Origin: Limnochorda sp. L945t
Lineage (GTDB): Bacteria; Bacillota; Limnochordia; Limnochordales; Geochordaceae
NCBI RefSeq assembly: GCF_035593305.1
Contig: NZ_CP141615.1
Coordinates: 1,612,001-1,676,000 of the forward strand
Direction: 5' to 3'
Length of the DNA: 64,000 bases
Program-made: the position numbers and the translations under genes
Part shown: positions 1-7,831 of the stretch, piece by piece
Layout of the letters: every line of letters begins with the position of its first letter
Numbering within the stretch: the stretch's first letter is position 1
Notes under the pieces: generated by a model
What the model was told of the DNA's origin: nothing
Database searches by the model: none
What the model saw: only the letters and a program-made list of their open reading frames with translations

Positions 1-138
1 CACGGCGAATTGCCCCCCACCGGGGAAATAGGTCGCCCATATGAAGCGTACGAACTCGGCCGGTATGCGCTCGCCCGTCATGCTGCGGACGGATACGGCG
101 TCGCCGTGGGCGTCGAGCTCGATGGCGATGGAAGGCAC
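1..138 (-). CDS. Partial hypothetical protein running off the left edge
   Basis: A minus-strand reading frame starts at GTG 138-136 and stays open to base 1 (46 codons). The GTG is preceded by a good ribosome binding site (AGAGGGG about 8 nt upstream), which decides this start. The visible N-terminus, VPSIAIELDAHGDAVSV, then MTGERIPAEFVRFIW, looks like a real soluble protein rather than a shadow. No domain is recognised. It is divergent from the DNA glycosylase-like gene that begins at 304. Confidence 0.5.
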   Translation of the reverse strand, partial: MPSIAIELDAHGDAVSVRSMTGERIPAEFVRFIWATYFPGGGQFAV

Positions 139-303
139 GGGCCAATCCCCTCTTCCCGGCAGGCGATGGGCACCCTACTGGGGCAATTCGGCGGGGTGGC
201 GCGGGGTCCTGCCAGGGGCACGGCCGGGGACCGGGGGCGGGCGGCCGGAGGCGGCGCCTCCCGGAAGCAGACTGGGCCCGGCGAGCTTGGGGGGCCTCTT
301 CCA

Positions 304-1296
304 ATGAGTCTGCTCGTGGATCGCGATCGCGCTGTCGCGCTCGTACGACTCGTGAGTGAGGCCTTCATCCGGCGGGAGGGCCTGCTGATGGACGTAGATG
401 ACCTTGTGGAAAACCAGCGTCCCCAGGGTGTAGAGCCTCTGTCAAGAGAGCACGCTCTGTTCCTCTTCTACACTCTACCGAACGATCACGGAATGAAGTC
501 GTCACGGCTGTACGGGCGTGCAAAGCAACTATTCCACGCCAGGCCGGAGGTATTCGACCCTCCAGCGGTCCTTAAGGAGTTCTCGGGCCCCCTCGACCCA
601 GCCCTTATCGATGCCACGGAGCGCTTCTTGAGCACACGGTACCCGAAGGAAACGGCCAAGAGCTGGTATGTCAACTCTGACCGACTCCACAGCCAGTTCG
701 GAGATGACCCGCGGAACCTCTTCACCTCGGTCTCGGACGCGAACGAACTCCTGCGGGCCGTTCTCACGTTCCGGGGCTTTGGACCGAAGACCGGCGCCAT
801 GCTGCTACGTGCGGCAGTCGGCCTCGGCTTCGCACACGTCCGCGGCCTCGAGGACGTACTGCTGCCAGTGGACGTGCATGATACGCGGATCGCGTTCTTC
901 ACGCGAGTCGTGGCTCCAGACCCCCCGTCAGAAGGCGTCCAGGCGGACCACCACCGTTACGTGAGCGTTGTCCAGAGAGCGCTTCGGGATGCGTGCCGGG
1001 AGGCCGGATTGCCGTGGCCGGAGGTCGACCGTGGCTTGTGGCTCACCGGGTCTCGCGGGTGTGCAAAGCGCGGGTGCTTGGAGTGCCCGATCCGTGACCG
1101 GTGCAGCGTGGCGGATGAACCCCAGGGATTCAGGGCGGCGGTTCGAGACAGCGTCCCCGCCAGTAGTGTGGGATGGGTTCCCACATCACTGTTCCCCGTT
1201 ACGCGTCCACGCCGGGCAATGACGACTTCCCCTCGCTTTCGCTCTCGTCCGACCGCTGTCGGGCGACGTAGAGCCTGGCCATCGACTCCCGGCTGA
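304..1296 (+). CDS. HhH-GPD superfamily DNA glycosylase-like protein with an Fe-S cluster loop
   Basis: Probable base-excision-repair type protein (endonuclease III/HhH-GPD fold). A helix-hairpin-helix segment with GFGPKTG lies at about residues 154-172, including the usual lysine position, and LPVDVHDTR near 188-196 supplies the aspartate typical of the family. A C-x4-C-x2-C-x5-C cluster (Cys 253, 258, 261, 267) matches the 4Fe-4S loop, although EndoIII itself uses C-x6-C-x2-C-x5-C. ATG 304 is chosen because similarity starts there; the frame is open upstream to base 10. The last ~50 residues look non-homologous and run antisense into the broken helicase gene, so the natural C-terminus may have been lost. 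Exact substrate unknown. Confidence 0.7.
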   Translation: MSLLVDRDRAVALVRLVSEAFIRREGLLMDVDDLVENQRPQGVEPLSREHALFLFYTLPNDHGMKSSRLYGRAKQLFHARPEVFDPPAVLKEFSGPLDPALIDATERFLSTRYPKETAKSWYVNSDRLHSQFGDDPRNLFTSVSDANELLRAVLTFRGFGPKTGAMLLRAAVGLGFAHVRGLEDVLLPVDVHDTRIAFFTRVVAPDPPSEGVQADHHRYVSVVQRALRDACREAGLPWPEVDRGLWLTGSRGCAKRGCLECPIRDRCSVADEPQGFRAAVRDSVPASSVGWVPTSLFPVTRPRRAMTTSPRFRSRPTAVGRRRAWPSTPG

Positions 1297-2330
1297 GGTA
1301 CCTGGGCTCGCCTCCCGGCTGCGGGGACACAGGTCTTGGGCGACGACCGGCGAGAAGATCAGCACGTCGCACTCGTCGCCCTGGAAGCGGTGCGCGGCGC
1401 GCAGGAGCAGGCGATGATGCTCCTTGAGGCAGACGGTGTTCTGGCGGCGGGCCGGGAGCGGTTCTTCTTCCGGGAGGAGGATGGCCACGTGCCGCAGTTG
1501 ATGGGGATCCCCGATGATGGCCGCCCGGCGGGCTCGAAAGAGCAACGGAATCGCCGAAGCCGGGTCGCACTGGCTCGCTTCATCCATGACCATGAGGTCG
1601 AACAGGCCGGGTTCCGGGGGGAGCGCGCGGCGCACGGAGGCGTTGGTGATCATCCAGAGGGGTAGGACAGGGGCGAGTTGTGCTACCTCCCGGGCCAGGA
1701 TGGGCGTGGATCGGTGTGCGGGTGCGCCGCTCACGAGCGAGAAGTAGTCGGACAGCGCGCTCAGGATGCGATGGTAGCTTGCCGTCACGGGGGACTCTCG
1801 CCAGAACCGTGGGAGCAGACGATCACGGGCGCACCGGGCGAGGATGCGGAACATGGGCTTGAGAGGGGGGCCCTGAAGCGGCGCCGCGAGCCGTTCGGCC
1901 CTGGGCAGGGTGCCGAGCGTGAGGCGGGGCGGCAAGGGCGCCACATCGTCCGGCGTGGTCTGTTGCCAGGCAGGGGCACGCGTGTGCTGGCGTGAGGCTC
2001 GAGTTGCGTCGCCTGGGCAAAGCGGACAACCTCGGAACGAAGCCGCGCCAGCTCCGCCTCGACTTGGTGGCGGCCTGCCTGGAGACGCTCGAGTTCCTCG
2101 CACAGCCAGGGACGAGCCGTGACGGAGCGCTGCAGATGCGTGCAGGCCGTTCCCGCAGCTCGGACTCGCCCTGCTCCAGGCGTCCGCGGTTACAGAGGCG
2201 CAGGGAAAGGCCGAAATCACCCGGCAGGGCGGCCAAGCGCTAGCGCACCGCGTCGACAGCCTGGTTGTTCTTGCTGGCGAACAGGATGGGTGCCCCGTGG
2301 TAAGCAGCGGTGGCGAGGAGGGGTGTAGCA
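1210..2330 (-). pseudogene. Decayed SF1 (DNA2/NAM7-like) helicase
   Basis: Fragments of one helicase lie in three minus frames. Around 2310-2250 there is ATAAYHGAPILFASKNNQAV, the segment after Walker A in AAA_11 helicases. A coiled-coil stretch (LCEELERLQAGRHQVEAELA) follows at about 2120-2020 in another frame. A third frame carries LMVMDEASQCDPASAIPL (motif II, DEAS) and IIGDPHQL (motif III). Motif V-like HRFQGDECDVLIFSP follows after a deletion. Walker A is absent and the C-terminus is scrambled. The gene is dead or split, and lies directly downstream of the DUF3800 gene on the same strand, so both may once have formed a defence-type operon (inference). Confidence 0.75.
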
Positions 2331-2362
2331 TGGGGAAGTTGGCAACGGGCAAGGGGAGTTCG

Positions 2363-3301
2363 TTACTCCCCGAGAGGGAGACTCTGCTGCCCGGAGCGGC
2401 CATGGATCATGCGGAGCGGTCGTTCGATGTAGATACGGCTTCGTGCGCGCTCGAGCGTGTTCAGTTCGCTCAAGGCCAGCTCCTTGCTGGGGAAGAAGCT
2501 CACGCTGCACCGGTGGTAGTAGCGATAGCGGCTGTTGGGGTTGAAGGCCCGTTTAGGGTCTGTGAGTCGTTCTAGGAGCGGAGCGAAGGCCGTGGCCACT
2601 TCGATGGGGCCAGGCTTTTCGCTGGTGTAGTCCAGGCACTCTCGGGTCGCGCCGAGCAGGATGTCGACAAGCTGTATGAAGTGGCTCTCGGACGGAAACA
2701 CCTGCTCCTTTGTGTGATCTGAGTCGATGAAGTGAATCCGCTCGCTTTCGAACACGATGCCCGGCTCATCCTGCCCGAGACGCCACATGAGATGCCAATC
2801 GAACAGATCATCGTGCTCCATCTCAGACCGGTCATGAAAGACGCCCGTCACACGCACGCCATGGACACGGGGGTCGCTCAGGAAAAACCCCTTCAGCACG
2901 TAAGCCGTCGTGGAGCGGAAGAAGCGGTTGTAGATACGCCGTTCTCGTTCACGGCGGGAGTCGCCGAAGGCCTCCTTACGGAGCTTGGAGAGGTCGATGC
3001 CGAGGAGGTGGAAGTGGAAGCACTTGCGTGCGTCGCCCAGCACCAACTGAACCCACGCTTTGGCCAGCTGGATCTTGGGGTACTGAGTGAGATGCGTGAA
3101 GTGCAACTCCCTTTCATAGCCCACCTTCCGGCGGGCCTCCTCGAGAGCGCCCAGGGCGTGCCCGTGCAGCTCCTCGGGAATAGCGAGCATGCCGATATAG
3201 AGCCACGGACAGTCACCCGCCGGGCCGGTGGTAGGCTTCACCTCATCCGCGTACAGTCGTACAGCAACCTCTCTGGTGGGGGTCGGGTCGAACAACTCCA
3301 C
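2363..3301 (-). CDS. DUF3800 domain protein
   Basis: A 312-aa protein resembling DUF3800, a family with an RNase H-like fold common in mobile and defence islands. Visible hallmarks are an early acidic pair (RLYADEVK, about residues 16-22), a mid-protein HDRSEMEHDD, and a late DSDHTKEQ followed by IQLVDILLGA, in the order expected for the family. GTG 3301 is supported by GGAAAGGA about 10 nt upstream. The broken SF1 helicase follows on the same strand with little spacing. Catalytic activity is inferred from the fold only. Confidence 0.8.
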   Translation of the reverse strand: MELFDPTPTREVAVRLYADEVKPTTGPAGDCPWLYIGMLAIPEELHGHALGALEEARRKVGYERELHFTHLTQYPKIQLAKAWVQLVLGDARKCFHFHLLGIDLSKLRKEAFGDSRRERERRIYNRFFRSTTAYVLKGFFLSDPRVHGVRVTGVFHDRSEMEHDDLFDWHLMWRLGQDEPGIVFESERIHFIDSDHTKEQVFPSESHFIQLVDILLGATRECLDYTSEKPGPIEVATAFAPLLERLTDPKRAFNPNSRYRYYHRCSVSFFPSKELALSELNTLERARSRIYIERPLRMIHGRSGQQSLPLGE

Positions 3302-3491
3302 GCGGCGGTCATCCTTTCCGTTCGCAGAGTTCCGCCAGGAGGGTGCGAAACCCTGCGGGGCCTCCCCGGCTCGCGTTGTAGACTCGGTCCCCCGTTCAAG
3401 ACTCGCTGATTACGGCGTCAGAAACCAGGGAAGCCCCCTCCTCGCCGAGCCGCTGATGATGAATGCAGTGCGCCGGCGTGCCAAGTCCGCG

Positions 3492-4094
3492 CTACCAGGC
3501 GAAGCCGATGCGCAGGGCGAGGCCGGGTGACACCGCGCTCACGCTGACGCCGTTGAGCACCGCGCTGGCGAACTGGACGCCGGCACCGAGGTTCACGGCG
3601 ATGCCGCGCTTCCCGATCCACTGGTAGCCGGCTTCGGCGCCGGTGGCGAACATGGGGCCACCTACGGGGTAAGCGTACCCGTAGCGATCCGTGGTGACGC
3701 CGTTGAGGAAGAGGAAGGTGAAGGCGGCCCCCGCGTAGACGCCTGCAGGGGCCTGTTGGGCGGGGTACCACCGCAGGAGGATCGCTCCGCCGCCGGCGTT
3801 CAGCCAATCGCCGCCGACCGCCGTGTGGAGCCAGAGCGCGCTGCTGCCCCAGGAGAGATCGTCGTGGATCACGCTCTCGCACGTGAGCTCGAAGCCGCCG
3901 GCCAGGATGACCAGCGGGCTTAGCGAGCACACATGCTGCACCCCGGAATCGGCTGCCGGGGCGGCGCCGGTCGCCGGAGCGGCCAAACTGGGTGCCGAGC
4001 CCACCACGGCCACGGCCACCACCGTCGCGGTCACTATCGCCGCTAGAGCCATCGCCGCCGTAATCACTCTCACGAACCGCCCGAATCGGGGCAT
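3492..4094 (-). CDS. Secreted, beta-barrel-like hypothetical protein
   Basis: A 200-aa protein with an N-terminal signal peptide (basic MPRFGRFVR, then an Ala/Val-rich core ending near SLAAPATG). The mature part is rich in alternating aromatic and small residues, with repeated Gly-rich strand-like segments and a final phenylalanine-tryptophan region (LALRIGFAW), as in small outer-membrane or porin-like barrels. ATG 4094 is chosen for its strong site GGGAGGGGA 9 nt upstream, although the frame is open to 4424. If it is a barrel, the cell may be diderm. No named family assigned. Confidence 0.6.
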   Translation of the reverse strand: MPRFGRFVRVITAAMALAAIVTATVVAVAVVGSAPSLAAPATGAAPAADSGVQHVCSLSPLVILAGGFELTCESVIHDDLSWGSSALWLHTAVGGDWLNAGGGAILLRWYPAQQAPAGVYAGAAFTFLFLNGVTTDRYGYAYPVGGPMFATGAEAGYQWIGKRGIAVNLGAGVQFASAVLNGVSVSAVSPGLALRIGFAW

Positions 4095-4239
4095 CTGTTC
4101 TCGTCCCCTCCCATTCGCCCCAAGAGAACCACGCAGCTGTCGCAGGTACCGTGACAAGAGCAGAACAAACCTGAAGGCAGAACACACCTGAGCCGTGGTC
4201 TCGCGGTGCTCGGCGTAGGTAGGGTTGGGATGGGCGGAG

Positions 4240-4400
4240 GTCCGGAGCCCTGCCACTGGCCCGTGATACCCCAGCGCACGTGAGGGTAGAAGTCGAAGGC
4301 CCGGTCCCATGCGGGGATCTGCTTGGCCACGATGGGGCGGGGCCGAAGGACGTCGTTTGCGCCCACCCAGGAGATGCTCGGTGCGTTCAAGCGAGACGGC
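4240..4400 (-). pseudogene. Remnant of a bacterial sugar transferase (C-terminal piece)
   Basis: A minus frame reads WVGANDVLRPRPIVAKQI, followed by AFDFYPHVRWGITGQWQ. This aligns by eye to the VLRGDMSLVGPRPIVA and FDLYSRVRPGLTGLWQ segments of the intact glycosylphosphotransferase at 15270-16784. The SLVG part is missing and nothing homologous continues on either side, so it is a broken fragment of an earlier exopolysaccharide priming gene. Confidence 0.7.
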
Positions 4401-4864
4401 GGGGATCGGGCGGAGTACGGACACCGGTTTTTCGCGTCGATGGACGCGCGGCGCATCGCCGTGACGCTACCTCCGTCACGACCACCTTGAGACGTGCTGA
4501 CCGATGCGTGCCTCCCCTGCATGGAAGACAAACCCCATCGTCGCCCAGATGGTGGCGGAGTACCTGCAGCAGCGCTGGGGCGATATCGATGTCGTTCACC
4601 TGGAGTTACGCTATGCACGGCGACCGCGGTGGCGGCCAGGGCCTTCGCGGCGATCTCCGGCACACAGCGGCCGAAATTCAGGCTATGGCGCGGCAGTTCT
4701 TCGAAGAGCATCCGACGCAAACATGGCCCCTCGAGTAGGACGGATCCCCTGCGGCGGCGGCTCGCCAAAGGACATCCGGAGTATCCAGCGGCTCGGCCAT
4801 GCCGCAGGCGGAGTCAAGAGCGATGCAAGGCGGGAAATCACTTGGCGGCACCTGCCCGCGTGGG
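4401..4864. other. Stretch with no convincing gene
   Basis: A + frame from ATG 4504 begins plausibly (KTNPIVAQMVAEYLQQRWGD, about 40 residues, weakly thioredoxin-like in rhythm) but becomes arginine/proline-rich noise and has no clear ribosome binding site. From about 4790 the sequence is shared with 18585-18669 (permease downstream flank). Probably debris. Confidence 0.4.
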
Positions 4865-5464
4865 TCATGAGGCGGAGGGCTCGCCACCGTGTCCCCGTTG
4901 CAGTACCGGGTCCGCGAGTTCGGCCAACCCCTCGGCCAGCAGGCTGAACCCCGCGATGATGACCACGATCGCCAACCCGGGAAAGACACCCCACCACCAC
5001 GCGCCATCGGCCATGTAGAGCTGGGCCTGACTCACCTCGTAACCCGGGTTGGGCGCCGGGGGGGTCGTGCCGAGGCCGAGGAAGCTCAGCGACGCGTGCA
5101 CGAGTATGGCCTGGGCCATGTTGCTCGCCACGAGCGGTGCGAGGAGCGGGATGCCGTTCGGCAGGACGTGGCGCCACAGGATGACGTGCTTCGGCGCCCC
5201 CTCCGCCACGGCCGCCTCCACGTATTGCTCGCCCCGGGTGAGCTGGGCATGTCCTCGGGCCATCGGGAAGTACTGGGGCACGAACACCACGAAGATGGCG
5301 GCCACCGTGCTGGCTCGTCCGGGGCCGAGCATCCCCATGAGCGTGATGGCGAGGAGGAGGGCCGGGAATGTGGACAAGGCATCCATCGCTGAAACCAGCA
5401 CAGAGTCCGCCCGGCCACCGTGGTAACCGCTCAGGATACCAAGCGGCACTCCAGCCCCCAGCAC
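4865..5464 (-). pseudogene. Truncated oligopeptide/dipeptide ABC transporter permease (DppC/OppC family)
   Basis: The product would be an inner-membrane permease. The C-terminal ~200 residues are good: VPLGILSGYHGG, then the EAA-type loop region YVEAAVAEGAPKHVILWRHV, and NPGYEVSQAQLYM near the end, with five hydrophobic segments. Family members are ~280-300 aa, so the first ~80 residues, including TM1, are gone. The remaining part is fused after only 22 bases to the end of a DppB fragment. A second, more damaged copy lies at 18590-18857, and both share this N-terminal loss. Confidence 0.8.
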
Positions 5465-5486
5465 CAGTGCCGATTTAGCCGGTGCG

Positions 5487-5572
5487 CTACCGCCGGACTC
5501 TCGGGTCGATCCATGCGGTCATCACGTCTGTGGCCAGGCTCGTGGCAACCACGATTAGGGTGAAGAAAGCCA
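5487..5572 (-). pseudogene. C-terminal fragment of a DppB-type ABC permease
   Basis: The minus frame ends with VAFFTLIVVATSLATDVMTA and DPRVRR plus a stop, the typical last transmembrane segment of DppB/OppB permeases. Homology to the copy at 18855-19230 stops at about 5572, where IS3-type end sequence begins, so an IS insertion or a junction cut the gene here. Confidence 0.7.
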
Positions 5573-5578
5573 CGATGG

Positions 5579-5800
5579 GGTTGATCCGATCCCGTGGACA
5601 CCTGCACACTTTGGGCGGAGCCCAACAAGGAGGGTGTCCCGTGCCACCAAGGCGACCCCATTACCCGCCGGAGTTTCGCGCCGAGGCCGTGCGGCTGGTA
5701 CGTACCTCCGGCAAGACGCAGAAGGAGATCGCCGCCGACCTCAGGGTCTCCACGGAATCTCTGCGCAAATGGGTACGCCAGGGGCCGGCGCCGCCCCGGC
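5579..5800 (+). mobile_element. IS3-family left-end fragment
   Basis: Sequence from about 5579 (ttgatccgatcccgtggac onward) is nearly identical to 35763-35823, where the same OrfA start follows. Both copies have a short leader with AAGGAGG before the OrfA GTG. Homology ends at about 5781, so only the left ~200 bp remain. It abuts the truncated dppB fragment. Confidence 0.75.
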
Positions 5801-5889
5801 CGTCACCGCACCCGCCCCGTACGAGGAGCGCACCCCCTCCTGCCGCCGATGCTGGGCGGTGGCCCATCCGCAACTGCCCCCCTGGGTAG
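5641..5889 (+). pseudogene. IS3-family OrfA (HTH transposase) N-terminal fragment
   Basis: GTG 5641 sits behind a perfect AAGGAGG. The first 47 codons (PPEFRAEAVRLVRTSGKTQK, then EIAADLRVSTESLRKWVRQ) form the helix-turn-helix of IS3 OrfA. After that the frame continues to 5889 as proline/arginine-rich sequence with no homology to the other copy (35824-36114). A full element would encode ~100 aa of OrfA plus OrfB; both are lost. Confidence 0.75.
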
Positions 5890-5891
5890 CG

Positions 5892-6120
5892 TTGCAGCCC
5901 CTTACGTACCTCTTGTATTCTGGGGCGGGAGGCGGCCGCCTCGAAGCGGCCAGGGTGAGAAACATGGGGTCCGTTCGCCAGGCACAGTGGGGCTCCGGCT
6001 GTCGACCGGTAAGGCCCGGAGGGAGCCGGCGGCCAGGAGCAGACGAACAACTCGACTGGCCTGACGAACTGCGCTCAGAGACGCTCTTCGGCCAAGGGCC
6101 TATGGACTAGAGCCAGAAAC
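5892..6120 (+). promoter_or_regulatory. Possible promoter and structured leader ahead of the Dph6-like/BtuF-like genes
   Basis: TTGCAG (5892-5897) and TATTCT (5916-5921) are spaced by 18 bp. The ~190 bases that follow are full of short GC-rich inverted repeats and contain a GCCAGGAG element near 6030 that faintly recalls half of a B12 box, plus CTGTCGACCGG. A cobalamin riboswitch would suit the downstream BtuF-like gene, but the core motifs are not clearly present, so this is a hypothesis only. Confidence 0.3.
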
Positions 6121-6173
6121 CATGCGTAGGTTCGCGGAAGTGTTCGTGGACCCCCACGTTATACCCCCGTCGA

Positions 6174-6400
6174 GTGCTCATACGAGAGTTCGACGCGGCC
6201 TTCACCGAGGCCCTTCCGGCCGATGTCGACCCATGCGGGGAGAACGGCGAGTCCACACGTTCGTCTACGAAGGGCCGATCTTCACGCGGCCCGCGACGTT
6301 CCGCCGGGGCCAGGTGGCGCAGCGCGACGGGTTTGCGTTCGCCGACCTGCTCGACGAACCGCCGGGGCGAGGGGAAGGGGGTATCACGCCGCATGCGCAT
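6174..6400 (+). pseudogene. C-terminal remnant of a Dph6-like ATP-binding (diphthine-ammonia ligase family) protein
   Basis: One frame reads REFDAAFTEALPADVDPCGE and then NGE; after a frameshift near 6245 another frame continues VHTFVYEGPIFTRPATFRRG and RDGFAFADLLDEP. Together these match the conserved C-terminus of COG2102 proteins (VDPCGENGE-HTFVYDGP-). The N-terminal ATP pyrophosphatase domain is absent. Such proteins often neighbour BtuF-type genes, as here. Frameshift and truncation make it inactive. Confidence 0.65.
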
Positions 6401-7187
6401 CGTTCACGAATGGCTCGGCGACCTGGAACTGCCCGACGCGCCGGGCCGCGTCGTCAGCCTGGCGCCCAACGCCACCGAGACTGTCTTCCTGCTCGGTGGG
6501 GGCGAGCGACTCGTCGGGCGGAGCAGCTTCTGCTACCGGCCCGACGCCGCCCGCCAGCTTCCCGTGGCAGGCAACTACACCAAGGCCCGCTGGCAACTGC
6601 TCGAGCGGCTGCGACCGGAACTCATCCTGACCACCACCGGCGTGCAAAATCCCCTGACGCTGGAACTGCGCCGGCGCGCCTACGCCGTCTTCCCGGTTCC
6701 CTTGCCCCACTCGCCGTGGGGCGTACTCGAAAACGCCGTGCTGATCGGCGACCTGCTGAGGCTGGGTGCGACGCCCCTGGTCGACGGCCTGGCCCGGCGG
6801 CTCCTGCGGTTGCGGGGCGTGGGCCAGGGGCTGCCCGTCTACGTGGAGTTGGATCTCGGCGGCCCTGTCACCATCGGCCGTGCCAGCTATCTGGCGGCCG
6901 CGCTGCGGTGGATGGGCATGGCGAACGTCTACGACCATGAGCCGCAGGCGTACTTCGCCCCCGACCTGGGAGAAGTCTTGAACCTGAGACCGGACCTCAT
7001 CGTCTACGAACCCAAGCCCTGGGCTGCGGCGGGCGGCCGGGCGGCCGCGATGCTGGCCGAGCGTGGCTGGGGCGCCGTGCCGGCCTACGTCACGCCGGGG
7101 GACTATCTGGCCCATTACGGGCCGAGCCTCATCGAGGCGCTGGAGGCCCTGGCCCGGTTCATCAAGGGGCGAAGAGGATCGTCCTGA
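6393..7187 (+). CDS. BtuF-like periplasmic/lipobox-less ABC substrate-binding protein
   Basis: A 264-aa protein of the helical-backbone metal/cobalamin binding-protein fold. RVVSLAPNATETVFLLGGG (about residues 15-33) is the signature N-terminal segment, LRPELILTT follows near 70, and LGEVLNLRPDLIVYEPK lies in the second lobe. ATG 6393 is taken because similarity begins just after it and GGAAGGGGG lies ~10 nt upstream. No signal peptide or lipobox is visible, as in the soluble cobalamin-binding subfamily linked to COG2102 neighbours. No permease or ATPase gene is adjacent. Its last ~60 bp and downstream flank are repeated at 21075-21210. Confidence 0.75.
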   Translation: MRIVHEWLGDLELPDAPGRVVSLAPNATETVFLLGGGERLVGRSSFCYRPDAARQLPVAGNYTKARWQLLERLRPELILTTTGVQNPLTLELRRRAYAVFPVPLPHSPWGVLENAVLIGDLLRLGATPLVDGLARRLLRLRGVGQGLPVYVELDLGGPVTIGRASYLAAALRWMGMANVYDHEPQAYFAPDLGEVLNLRPDLIVYEPKPWAAAGGRAAAMLAERGWGAVPAYVTPGDYLAHYGPSLIEALEALARFIKGRRGSS

Positions 7188-7390
7188 TTCTGTCGGCTCC
7201 GGGTTTGCCTTCGCCGCCCGCGTCGTCGACGAGCCGCCTCAGGGAACGCCGCCACGACCAAGCCCTGCCCTCGGCGCCCCGGGGCCAGATTCCTCAACGG
7301 TTGGCGCCTCGGGAGCGGATGCGTCGCAAGCTGGCGACCCGACGGGGCCATGGTAAACTGTCGCCGGGGGAGTAAAGGAGGTCGCGACTC

Positions 7391-7570
7391 CTGGGCACCA
7401 TCACCAAAAGGCCCTGGACCGCCGAGGAGCTCGACCGACTCCCGGAGGGATGACGTTACGAGATCGACGAGGGGCAACTGGTGATCATGGCTCCGGCGGG
7501 ATGGAGGCATAACCGCACGGTAAGCCGCACCGCTCGACTGCTGGGCAACTTCGCGAAGGTGCGGAGGCTC
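7391..7570 (+). pseudogene. N-terminal fragment of a Uma2-family (DUF820) protein
   Basis: Behind an excellent AAAGGAGGT (ending about 7383) the frame reads LGTITKRPWTAEELDRLPEG, an in-frame TGA at 7451, then RYEIDEGQLVIMAPAGWRHN and LLGNFAKVR. This is the conserved start of Uma2 endonuclease-fold proteins (TAEELLxLPEDGxRYELIDGEL-PxG). The start codon has become CTG, the nonsense codon interrupts it and the C-terminal two thirds are missing. Confidence 0.75.
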
Positions 7571-7831
7571 GGCGAAGAGCCTGTCCTGCCTGGGCTTGCC
7601 TGCCGGCTCATGGAGGAGCATCTCAAGGGCCTGATCGGCCTTCACCGCGTGGCCACAAAGTGGCCCCGGGGTGGCCGGTACCGGCCGACTCGGTGACGGA
7701 CCGGCGGCGCAGCAAAGAGATGTACGGCGCGGGCCCACACGTTGTGCAACACCGGACTGGTTAGGACGGGCTCGCAGAGCGGAACCCCCGAATACCACAA
7801 GGTCATTTGAGAGGCTTTCAGCGTCTGCAGG
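7571..7831. other. Stretch without a recognisable gene
   Basis: Open frames continue from the Uma2 fragment (to 7696) but carry no motif. No clear promoter for the flippase gene at 7832 could be assigned. Confidence 0.4.

Noticed and set aside
10-303. N-terminal extension of the DNA glycosylase-like frame
   Set aside because: The extension is Gly/Arg-rich noise antisense to a better minus-strand gene start at 138; ATG 304 fits the family.
4504-4947. Plus-strand frame starting KTNPIVAQMVAEYLQQ
   Set aside because: Only the first ~40 residues look protein-like, there is no ribosome binding site, and the rest is low-complexity; not called as a gene.
6122-6940. Long frame overlapping the BtuF-like gene
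   Set aside because: Only its first part (to ~6400) is homologous to Dph6-like proteins; the remainder is a shadow of the BtuF-like frame.
7451-7453. In-frame TGA in the Uma2 fragment as selenocysteine
   Set aside because: The position is not a Cys or redox site in the family and the gene is truncated; treated as a nonsense mutation.
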